64,000 nucleotides of DNA from Echinicola soli (GTDB lineage: Bacteria; Bacteroidota; Bacteroidia; Cytophagales; Cyclobacteriaceae). A program made the translations under genes and the position numbers. The stretch's first letter is position 1, and every line of letters starts with the position of its first letter. The DNA lies in NCBI RefSeq assembly GCF_006575665.1, contig NZ_CP041253.1, forward strand, positions 687,501 through 751,500, read 5' to 3'. A model generated the notes under the pieces. That model was not told the DNA's origin. It did not search any database and worked only from the letters and a program-made list of their open reading frames with translations. Of this stretch, positions 44,572 to 52,268 are shown one piece after another.

Positions 44572-45607
44572 TACCTGTTGTTCCGGCAGCTGTATTGCGG
44601 AACCACTAGCGTTGGGTTTTTAACTCAACACTTGCCAAAGTACGGGCAGCATAGAACGTTAGTTCTTTTCTTTTAAGTGGTATATCAACACCAATTGGTC
44701 TGCCCCGCCGTTAGCTGCGCTAGGTTGGTAACAAATAGGATACAGGTAAGCCACAAAGTCACCAAGCCACTAAGTTTTTTTGGGGAATCAAAGGTGCAGA
44801 CTGCACGACACTTCCCAACCAATTCACTTTGTGACTTCGAGCCTTCGTGGCAAAAAAACAGGCCACCTGTTGTTCCGGCAGCTGTACTGCGGAACCACTA
44901 GCGTTGGGTTTTTAACTCAACACTTGCCAAAGTACGGGCAGCATAGAGCGTTAGTTCTTTTCTATTAATCGGTATATCAACACCAATTGGTCTGCCCCGC
45001 CGTTAGCTGCGCTAGCTTGGTAACAAATAGGATACGGGTAAGCCACAAAGTCACTAAGTTTTTTTTGGGGAATCAAAGGTGCAGACTGCACGACACTTCC
45101 CAACCAATTCACTTTGTGACTTCGAGCCTTCGTGGAAAAAAAACAGGCCACCTGTTGTTCCGGCAGCTGTACTGCGGAACCACTAGCGGTGGGTTTCTAA
45201 CTCAACACTTGCCAAAGTATGGGCAGCATAGAACGTTAGTTCTTTTCTTTTAAGTGGTATATCAATGCCAATTGGTCTGCCCCGCCGTTAGCTGCGCTAG
45301 GTTGGTAACAAATAGGATACGGGTAAGCCACAAAGTCACCAAGCCACTAAGTTTTTTTTGGGGAATCAAAGGTGCAGACTGCACGACACTTCCCAACCAA
45401 TTCACTTTGTGACTTCGAGCCTTCGTGGAAAAAAAACAGGCCACCTGTTGTTCCGGCAGCTGTACTGCGGAACCACTAGCGTTGGGTTTTTAACTCAACA
45501 CTTGCCAAAGTACGGGCAGCATAGAACGTTAGTTCTTTTCTTTTAAGTGGTATATCAACACCAATTGGTCTGCCCCGCCGTTAGGTGGGCTAGCTTGGTA
45601 AAGAATA
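44572..45607 (+). repeat. Tandem array of a ~290-bp noncoding unit, about 3.5 copies (family B)
   Basis: The landmark TTGTTCCGGCAGCTGTACTG (or ...ATTG) occurs at 44578, 44870, 45155 and 45448, giving periods of 292, 285 and 293 bp. Each full unit has an inverted-repeat block (GCCACAAAG...CTTCGTGG) at 44750-44851, 45042-45135 and 45327-45428, a GTTCCGGCAG/CTGCGGAAC hairpin, and an AGCGTTGGGTTTTTAACTCA hairpin. Copies are nearly identical, so the expansion is recent or kept homogeneous. Confidence 0.92.
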
Positions 45608-45625
45608 AGATATGGTAAACCTGAT

Positions 45626-45683
45626 ATGTGCCGTAGGTACATCAGCTGTGCAACCACCTTTTGGTAATGTACCTACGGCACAT
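45626..45683. repeat. 17-bp perfect inverted repeat with 24-bp loop
   Basis: ATGTGCCGTAGGTACAT (45626-45642) and ATGTACCTACGGCACAT (45667-45683) are exactly complementary. It lies about 220 bp beyond the last gene of the lipoprotein cluster and could be a transcript end or a mobile palindrome remnant. Confidence 0.85.
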
Positions 45684-45891
45684 TTGGAGTGAATCCATTC
45701 CTGCTACCGTTACCAAGCTATTTTAATAGCTGATTAATAGTAAGCCACAAAGACTCGAAGGTGCAAAGTTTCTTATGGTGCCCAAGTCTCACGACTTCGA
45801 CCAAAACTCCCAAATATCTTCGAACTTTGACATGGATTATCGATCATCTCCATGCATTTACAAAAAGGAAAGCCAAAAGGGATCTCCCTTC

Positions 45892-45960
45892 CGGCTTTGT
45901 CTATTATCAATCTCCCTCAATGACCTCCGCATTCTGGTAATCCTCTTCCGTGAAAGTGAA
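45892..45960. repeat. 69-bp direct repeat, copy 1
   Basis: Identical over 69 bases to 47146-47214. It spans the last codons of the small lipoprotein and its immediate 3' flank. Confidence 0.9.
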
Positions 45961-46347
45961 GCGGTAAATCTCCTCATCGATTATTTGATACGATGCTTCA
46001 AGCAGGATATTCCGTTCTGAGGGAGCAATATTGGCCCAGTCCTTTCCTGAAAAATTCACGTAAACCTGTTCCTTATCGCTATTAAAGGTCACCCGCACAG
46101 AATCTGCCCTGAAGGCATTACTAGGATTAAACTTAACCCCATGGTCATTATGCATTCGACGTTCTACAATCATTCCATTCGCATCCAAATATTCTGAAAC
46201 GTACAATTTATTAAACTCGTACATTTCCACCGTTATCGGTTTACCGGTACCATTATAAAGCTGGTAGGTCCTAAATTCTTTTTTTGAAAACCCTCCACAA
46301 CCTTACAGAACGATTAAAAAGAATACAATAACAGAAATATTTTTCAT
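45907..46347 (-). pseudogene. Small lipoprotein gene broken by a stop codon in its lipobox
   Basis: Reading from ATG 46347 gives MKNISVIVFFLIVL, then TAA (46305-46303), then GCGGFSKKEFRTYQLYNGTG and an open frame of 131 codons to 45907. The stop falls immediately before the Gly-Cys of what would be a perfect lipobox (LIVL-x-GC), so one base change disabled a lipoprotein. The C-terminus YRFTFTEEDYQNAEVIEGD is identical to that of the protein at 47161. The remaining frame could still be translated from an internal GTG near 46230, without export. Confidence 0.8.
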
Positions 46348-46370
46348 CTTACCGGCCTTGGGGCGTTTAC

Positions 46371-46814
46371 TTATTCATTATCGATCAATACTGCATTTTT
46401 GTAGTCTTCTTCGGTTACATTATACCTCCTAACTACGTGAGTATCGTCAATGGATACCTTGGCATAATTCTCTTCAAAAAGGATATTTCTATCGGAGTAT
46501 ACTTCTGAGTAAACCAGTACTTTTTCCTTATTGAATAATATCCTAACAGAATCTCCTTCCAATAACATTTTGACAGGGATTTGCCTCCCTCCTGGTTCAG
46601 AAATTTGAAATTTATCGGACACCCATTCCCCCGCATTTTGAGCAAGTTCTATTTTCCTTACAAAAGTCCCATTAGTCCTTTCAAATATCAAAAACTCCAA
46701 CTGATAGCCAGTATTGTTAACAATTCGATAACTTGAATAAATTTTCTTTCCACTATCACAAGAACATAATAGGAAAACCACAAGAGACATCCATATTTTA
46801 ATATCTTTTTTCAT
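46371..46814 (-). CDS. Small lipoprotein
   Basis: 147 aa from ATG 46814. Signal peptide with lipobox LLCSC (Cys19): IKIWMSLVVFLLCSCDSGK. The mature part (YRIVNNTGYQLEFLIFERTN; VYSDRNILFEENYAKVSIDD) is a small beta-rich domain ending RRYNVTEEDYKNAVLIDNE. It is a paralogue of the proteins at 45907 and 47161, sharing the TEEDYxNA ending and NGT/NNT strand. It begins 4 bp after the stop of a degenerate metalloprotease fragment, the same spacing pattern as the 47161 gene to its metalloprotease. Function unknown. Confidence 0.75.
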   Translation of the reverse strand: MKKDIKIWMSLVVFLLCSCDSGKKIYSSYRIVNNTGYQLEFLIFERTNGTFVRKIELAQNAGEWVSDKFQISEPGGRQIPVKMLLEGDSVRILFNKEKVLVYSEVYSDRNILFEENYAKVSIDDTHVVRRYNVTEEDYKNAVLIDNE

Positions 46815-46818
46815 CTTT

Positions 46819-47145
46819 TTAATACCAATTTTCAAATAATTCGCCAATGTATTTACTTGAATGATTCGTTGTCAGGTTTCCCATATTCTCTTTCCATCTC
46901 TTCCAAGATGTTGCCCCCTTTAATCCATCCTCAATCTGTTTTATGGTATATCATTAACCCTGTCCTTCGGATATTTAACAAACTCCTTTGAGTGAATATA
47001 TTTATCATAACAACGCTCGACACCTTGATTACCATCATCTATCATATCGACCACAATGAAGTGTAAATTAGATCATTTGGATTTACTGCAGTGGGAGTGC
47101 TCTTTTGATTTTGGTAATTACCATTATTATAAGGATAATATCCTT
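46819..47145 (-). pseudogene. Orphan C-terminal fragment of the metalloprotease lipoprotein
   Basis: Translating the minus strand in three frames gives segments homologous to the end of the 47622-49350 protein: NNGNYQNQKSTPTAVNPNDL, then IVVDMIDDGNQGVERCYDKY, then YTIKQIEDGLKGATSWKRW and SSKYIGELFENWY ending TAA at 46821-46819. At least two frameshifts and stops interrupt it. It has no HExxH region and no start. It directly precedes the small lipoprotein at 46814, and its left border abuts a 69-bp repeat. Confidence 0.75.
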
Positions 47146-47214
47146 CGGCTTTGTCTATTATCAATCTCCCTCAATGACCTCCGCATTCTGGTAATCCTCT
47201 TCCGTGAAAGTGAA
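47146..47214. repeat. 69-bp direct repeat, copy 2
   Basis: Identical to 45892-45960. It covers the end of the 47161 gene and its flank; recombination between the copies would delete the two genes between. Confidence 0.9.
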
Positions 47215-47616
47215 ACGGTATAGAATATTACTAACGACTTCAAAAACTCTATCATCTAAGATATTCCTAGTCGATTCCGGTAAACTTAAAAGTTCGTGGT
47301 CTTTATATGAATAATAGTATATTTGTCTTCTCGTATCATTATAAGTTACACCGACAGAATCCATTGATAAGGCTTCCGCACCACTAATATAATTGCCACC
47401 ATCATTTGAAGACATTCCTTTTCTGATCAAACCGGTTCCTGAAATAATGACAGTTCCGGTATGATGCCCCATTTGATAAAAATCGACTTTCATATTATGT
47501 GACGTTCCATTTTTCAACTCATAATCCCTATTTACCCGTTCAAGTCTGTCAGTACCAATGCATGAACTTAGCAGCCATACGGAAATAATTTCCAATATAA
47601 AATTTTTACCTTTCAT
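47161..47616 (-). CDS. Small lipoprotein
   Basis: 151 aa from ATG 47616, 5 bp after the metalloprotease stop. Signal peptide with lipobox LLSSC (Cys19) in FILEIISVWLLSSCIGTDR. The mature part (VNRDYELKNGTSHNMKVDFY; ESTRNILDDRVFEVVSNILY) ends RFTFTEEDYQNAEVIEGD, like its paralogues at 45907 and 46371. Coupling to the upstream metalloprotease suggests a partner, for example an inhibitor, anchor or substrate-binding subunit. No family name recognised. Confidence 0.78.
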   Translation of the reverse strand: MKGKNFILEIISVWLLSSCIGTDRLERVNRDYELKNGTSHNMKVDFYQMGHHTGTVIISGTGLIRKGMSSNDGGNYISGAEALSMDSVGVTYNDTRRQIYYYSYKDHELLSLPESTRNILDDRVFEVVSNILYRFTFTEEDYQNAEVIEGD

Positions 47617-47621
47617 TTGTA

Positions 47622-49350
47622 TCAATACCAATTCCCAAATAACTCTTCGAGATAGCCCTCAGTGGAATTATTCTCTCTGATTTTCATGTTATCTAACCAA
47701 TCTTCCCATGAGGAAGCACCCTTTAGGCCGTTCTCTATTTGCTTAATTGTATAACCTGACACCCGATCCATTGGGTATGCCATACTGCCCCCATGACCTC
47801 TACTGTATCGTTGATTCTCTTCATCTATCATATCTACGACTGTAGGAGTATAGATTTTATCTATTGAGCGTACTGCATATTCAGTAACCTTTTGTTCTTG
47901 GTAATTCCCATTGCTTTTTCCCGAGATAAAAATATTAAATCCATACTCATATCCCTCTATTTTAAGCTTATTCTTATACCTCTCTTGGGCAAACATCCAT
48001 TCCACTCCACGAGCCCAGCTTTCTATTACTGCTACATAGCTTTCTGTGCCTGTGTAAATATGTGAAAAATAACTAAAGGGAGGGACATACGCCTTCAAGA
48101 TCATGGCCCTGAACACATCCCTATCCATGTCCCAATGGGCATAGTGCGCCAGCTCATGGGCAGTCACCGCATACACCCGATCAGCATCTTCTTCAAATGT
48201 ACGGATATAAATGGACGGTAAAATCCCACCTGTCCTCGCATAAATGGCCGCATGGCTGGGCTTATCGTTCTGCCTCTCGGTAATGTCAGCGGCGATCTTG
48301 GTCTGTGGATTCAATGGGCCGTTTCTCGGGGGACTTGAAAGTCCAAACCGATGGTCATAGTAGTAGTCCCTGGCTGCCTGGAAGATCAATGCATAATCTG
48401 GAAGATCAATGCATAATATTGATGGGCATCACGGACCCCGGACGTGCCGCCAGTACCGCCCAAAATCTGGTGCCAGGCATTCCTGGTCTTTGGCCCGGAC
48501 AGCTCCGCTTGGCCAAACGTCCCGGTACGTACACTGAAATGGTACTTTTCATATTTATAACTGTAGTTCGCCTTATTACTGAAAGTGCCGTCACAGGTAA
48601 AATTACCATTTCGATCGGTAGTTCCCTCATGGGTCGTAAACCACCGACGTGCCCTTACTTCCAGTCCCTCCACACCTACATGGCGCCCTGCCCTGTCGTC
48701 CCAGACCTTAATACTTCCTTTTGGAGTATAACGTGATCGCGAAGCTTCTGTTGCAGAACGTTTGTCCCCTTCTTCGAGATTCCCTGTAATGCGTAATGCC
48801 TCTGTTACGAGCAGTTCACTTAGACTGCGCGAAGTAATACGGCTTTCCGGTAATTCCTCCGGAATGAACAGTTCCTCCAGCACTTCATACGCCACACTAT
48901 TTGTAAGCTGTTTGCCCTTGGGGACGGCACAGTACTGATAGGTAGGCTGTCCTTCGGGAACTTCGGGATCATGGTAATGGTCGCCACCTTCGGGGATCTC
49001 ATGGTCCAGCGGATAGCTGTACAAGGCCAAAGTGGAGTCACTGTTCAGAATATCCAATTCAGCTTCGTCCCGTGGCTTGAACCTGATGTAAAGATGACTG
49101 GCATCGATGGTGATATCCTCATTGGCCAGTTTGCTGTTTGGATGAGACGCTTTTAGGTTTTGGTAGGCCTTGCGCATATTGGTCACCGAGTAAGGGTTCT
49201 CCAGCTTTTCCCCAATTGGATCATCCCATCACCACTCACTTCCTGAGTAGTCTGGTCTATGTGATGGGGGGGAATAATTTCTTCCTGGCAGGAACTGAAT
49301 GCTGCCAAACTAATGACCATGGCGGCGAGGAGGTTATGGTGTTTCTTCAT
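47622..49350 (-). pseudogene. Zinc metalloprotease-type lipoprotein, interrupted by two frameshifts
   Basis: The gene would start at ATG 49350: KKHHNLLAAMVISLAAFSSC gives a signal peptide with lipobox Cys21. A one-base loss in TTTTCCCC (49206-49213, minus strand GGGGAAAA) shifts the frame. The next section (48386-49199) reads NPYSVTNMRKAYQNLKASHP through HQYYALIFQ. A 20-bp tandem duplication (48378-48417) then shifts the frame again, and the rest (AARDYYYDHRFGLSSPPRNG onward) contains HELAHYAHWD, an HExxH zinc site, at 48158-48129. Restored length is about 576 aa. Function unknown; some sections may still be expressed. Confidence 0.82.
48378..48417. repeat. 20-bp perfect tandem duplication inside the metalloprotease gene
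   Basis: CTGGAAGATCAATGCATAAT at 48378-48397 is repeated exactly at 48398-48417. Removing one copy restores ...HQYYALIFQAARDYYYD..., so the second copy is the cause of the frameshift. Confidence 0.95.
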
Positions 49351-49913
49351 CTTAAAAGTGCTTAAGGTAAATACTTGCTGTAATGTAATAAGATGCATTT
49401 TTTATAAAGATCGCTACTCCTATCGATTCATAACAGTTCAAAAAAAACCTAAATACCAGCGATTTGTACATGAAAAATTAAATAAATCACCTTAAGTATT
49501 CAACGTCTTACGGCTTAGCCCCATCTTCGGACTTGCTATTGGTCGTAAAAAAAGAGGTCTTATGAAAAAGAGGTTTTCTCAGAAGTCATTCCCAAGGCAA
49601 ACGCATTTAAAAAATTCAGTCCCTTTGGGGTTGCTAAATCTAGCCAAGCAATATGCACGGGATTACTTTTGACCATTAAGACTCTTAACTGGCCTTACAG
49701 GCCGCGGGTAGTGTCATCATCACCTATTCCAATGCGTTTCATTGGGCTGGATTAAGCACCCTTTTCAGGGGAGCGATTTAAAAACAATTTCCCTGATCCT
49801 TTTCGGTAAGTTGAGATATTCCCATAAGTGCCGAAAAGGTTAATATGCACAACCAATGGTCAGCTGTCCAACCCTTGAGGATCGAACAGTTAGGCCTGTT
49901 TTATTCATAAATA
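49351..49913. other. Intergenic region with family D repeat, no gene
   Basis: 563 bp between galT and the metalloprotease gene. About 49640-49800 repeats modules of 40558-40860 (TAGCCAAGCAATATGCACGG, GGCCTTACAGGCC, CCAATGCGTTTCATTGG, AGGGGAGCG). The remainder shows an AAAAAAAGAGGTCTTATGAA and AAAAAGAGGTTTTCTC near-duplicate at about 49546-49580. No coding sequence. Confidence 0.6.
49640..49800 (-). repeat. Dispersed repeat, family D, copy 2
   Basis: Hairpin GGCCTTACAGGCC, hairpin CCAATGCGTTTCATTGG with GCTGG, and AGGGGAGCG occur in the same order as at 40558-40860 with lower identity. Confidence 0.6.
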
Positions 49914-50963
49914 CTACTTCCCTGCTTTATAATGCTCCTTTGGCTGGCTTTTCAGGATTTTCACGGCCGATTCTGCAGTGATATCACGTTGCGGATTGGC
50001 CAGCATCTCGTAGCCCACCATAAATTTCTTCACAGTAGCAGACCGTAGCAATGGCGGATAAAACACCATGTGCAGGTCCCATTCAGGATGGTTTTGGCCG
50101 TCCGTCGGAGCTTGGTGGATTCCTGCCGAATAGGGGAAAGAAACCTTAAAAACATTGTCATACATGATCGCCAGCTGTCGATATGCATCTGCCAAGGCTG
50201 CCATCTGGCCTTCATCCATGTCCGCCAGACTGGCTATATGCGTCTTGGGTGCGATCATCGCCTCAAAGGGCCATACCGCCCAAAATGGTACCAAGCCCAC
50301 GAAATAATCATTCTCAAAAAGAATACGCTCGCCTTTCTTTAGTTCCTCGTATACATAATCAAGAACCATACTCCGTCCGTATTTTTGGTAATAATCACCA
50401 AACTTCACCTGCTTTTTGGCTGGCTCGACAGGAATGGATTCCTGTGCCCATATCTGCCCATGGGGATGGGGATTGGAGCAGCCCATCACGGATCCTTTAT
50501 TCTCGAAAATCTGGACATGGTTGATAAAATCCTTGCTGCCCAATTCCCGGTACTCTGCCTTCCAGAGCTCCACCACCTTGGTAATCGCTTGTACATCCAG
50601 CTCCGGAATGGTCAGGTCATGTCGGGGCGAAAAACAGATTACTTTGCACGTCCCCCGTTCACTTTTGGCCTTGAAAAATTCTCCTTCGGACAGCTCGCCA
50701 TTGGGGATATCTTCCGTCAAGGCTCCAAAATCATTTTGGAACACATAAGCCCCGGTGTAATCGGGGTTTTTCTCTCCATTTATCCGGGTATTGCCTGGAC
50801 ATAGATAGCACTTTTCATCATAGGCGGGCTTTGGGGCTTCGGAAGTATCTTCCTCCTGTCCCTGCCATGGTCGCTTGCCACGGTGCGGGGATACTTGTAG
50901 CCAGTCGCCGGTAAATGGATTATATCTTCGATGACTGTGATCTTCAAAATTAAAATCAGACAT
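49914..50963 (-). CDS. galT: Galactose-1-phosphate uridylyltransferase
   Basis: 349 aa HIT-superfamily enzyme of the Leloir pathway: UDP-glucose plus galactose 1-phosphate to UDP-galactose plus glucose 1-phosphate. Seen: HRRYNPFTGDWLQVSPHRGK at the start, the active-site HPH in CSNPHPHGQIWAQE near residue 170, and zinc-site residues in YLCPGNTR. ATG 50963 (MSDFNFEDHSHRRYNP) is preferred over an upstream extension at 51014, as it gives the family length. Last gene of the gal cluster. Confidence 0.95.
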   Translation of the reverse strand: MSDFNFEDHSHRRYNPFTGDWLQVSPHRGKRPWQGQEEDTSEAPKPAYDEKCYLCPGNTRINGEKNPDYTGAYVFQNDFGALTEDIPNGELSEGEFFKAKSERGTCKVICFSPRHDLTIPELDVQAITKVVELWKAEYRELGSKDFINHVQIFENKGSVMGCSNPHPHGQIWAQESIPVEPAKKQVKFGDYYQKYGRSMVLDYVYEELKKGERILFENDYFVGLVPFWAVWPFEAMIAPKTHIASLADMDEGQMAALADAYRQLAIMYDNVFKVSFPYSAGIHQAPTDGQNHPEWDLHMVFYPPLLRSATVKKFMVGYEMLANPQRDITAESAVKILKSQPKEHYKAGK

Positions 50964-51101
50964 AAGGGTTGAATGTTGTAATGTTATATGGTTTTGAATG
51001 TTAATGGAACACAATTCACTTTATTGAGTCAGAGACTCAATTTTAGGGCGTGCTGGGACAGAGACCCAGCACAGCGAGTGCTTGCATCTAGCTACTTGAT
51101 A

Positions 51102-52253
51102 CTATCCAACCACCCTTGTTCCATCGGTAACGTCCACTTCATAGATCTTGAGGGATTTGTCGAAGGCTTCTTTATAGGCAGCGGCTACCTCTTTTTCAAA
51201 GGTCTCTTTGGAAGCTTTTGCTACCAAGTTAATGGTACAGCCGCCAAAGCCGCCACCCATCATCCGGGCACCGGCAACATCCTCACGGGATTTGGCAAAA
51301 TCAGCTAAAAAATCCAACTCTTTACAACTCACCTCATACATCTCTGAAAGTCCATCATGGGAACCGTACATCTGCTGGCCGAAGCCTTTGATATCCCCTT
51401 TTTCCAGCAGCTCACATCCCCTCAGCAAACGGGCATTTTCTTCGATAACAAATTTGCAGCGCCTATAGACGACCTCACTGATTTTTGATTTGGCATCCTC
51501 CAGCATTTCCAGTGTCACATCACGGAGGCTCTTTACCGTTTGGTTGGTCTGCTGTACAGCGGCGACACCTTCTTGGCATTCTTTTCTGCGGTCATTATAC
51601 GCCGAATCCGCAAGAGAATGCTTCACCTGTGTGTCACAAAGGATAATCTGGTATTCTCCCAGCTCCATGGGGAAATAGCTGTATTCCAGGGATCGGCAGT
51701 CCAAGCGGATGGCGTGGTTCTCCTTGCCCATCATGGAAGCAAACTGGTCCATGATCCCACACTGGACTCCAGCAAACTCGTGCTCTGCCTTTTGGGCAAA
51801 CTTCAACATGTCCAAGCGCTCAAGTCCAAGGCCAAACAATTCTGACAAGGCCAGGCAAACGCCGTTTTCCACAGCGGCAGATGACGATAATCCCGCCCCC
51901 ACGGGTACATCACCCCCAAATACCAGGTCAAACCCTTCGATAGGGTAGCCGGCTTTCTGCAATTGGGCCACTACGCCCATGACGTAATTGCCCCATCCAC
52001 CTTCCATCCGCTCAAAATCGTTGAGGTCAAAGCTCAGGGATTCCTGAAAATCATGGGAAAACAAGCGGCATTCCTCGCTGTTATTCTTTTGGACAGCGAT
52101 GATAATCTCCTTGTTGATCGCTGCAGGAAGGACAAAACCTTCGTTATAATCGGTATGCTCCCCGATCAGGTTGATCCTGCCGGGAGACTTCACAACAATA
52201 GGTTTTTTCCCAAACAATTCGACGAATGCTGACTTGATAATTTCTGGGTTCAT
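51102..52253 (-). CDS. galK: Galactokinase
   Basis: 383 aa GHMP kinase phosphorylating alpha-D-galactose with ATP. Seen: SPGRINLIGEHTDYNEGFVL near residues 19-38 (galactokinase signature), GAGLSSSAAVENG (ATP-binding GLSSSAA) near 117-129, and GARMMGGGFGGCTINLV near the C-terminus. ATG at 52253, 15 bp after galM. Upstream of galT by 138 bp. Expression is likely controlled by the LacI-type regulator encoded next to galM. Confidence 0.97.
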   Translation of the reverse strand: MNPEIIKSAFVELFGKKPIVVKSPGRINLIGEHTDYNEGFVLPAAINKEIIIAVQKNNSEECRLFSHDFQESLSFDLNDFERMEGGWGNYVMGVVAQLQKAGYPIEGFDLVFGGDVPVGAGLSSSAAVENGVCLALSELFGLGLERLDMLKFAQKAEHEFAGVQCGIMDQFASMMGKENHAIRLDCRSLEYSYFPMELGEYQIILCDTQVKHSLADSAYNDRRKECQEGVAAVQQTNQTVKSLRDVTLEMLEDAKSKISEVVYRRCKFVIEENARLLRGCELLEKGDIKGFGQQMYGSHDGLSEMYEVSCKELDFLADFAKSREDVAGARMMGGGFGGCTINLVAKASKETFEKEVAAAYKEAFDKSLKIYEVDVTDGTRVVG

Positions 52254-52268
52254 GATAATATGGTTACG

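Larger units (their letters stand above)
44334..45906. other. Intergenic region dominated by a 290-bp tandem array, no gene
   Basis: 1.57 kb between metK and the lipoprotein cluster. After about 230 bp that should hold the metK promoter (a TAATTTTA near-box on the minus strand) comes the array (44572-45607), then a 17-bp perfect inverted repeat (45626-45683) and unremarkable sequence. Small open frames inside the array repeat with each unit and are not genes. Confidence 0.8.

Noticed and set aside
44677..45546. Repeated small open frames inside the 290-bp array
   Set aside because: The same frame recurs in every unit with no signs of selection and covers inverted repeats, so it follows from the repeat.
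44578..45607. Integron attC-like sites in the 290-bp units (GTTGGGT and ACTCAAC)
   Set aside because: The paired motifs form only a small local hairpin, in the wrong order for attC, and the spacing between successive pairs is too long; no integrase or cassette genes.
44572..45607. CRISPR array
   Set aside because: Units are ~290 bp with no short repeat/variable spacer pattern and no cas genes.
49199..49220. Programmed -1 frameshift in the metalloprotease gene
   Set aside because: GGGGAAAA does not form a proper X XXY YYZ heptamer in the reading frame, and a second unrelated frameshift downstream points to decay instead.
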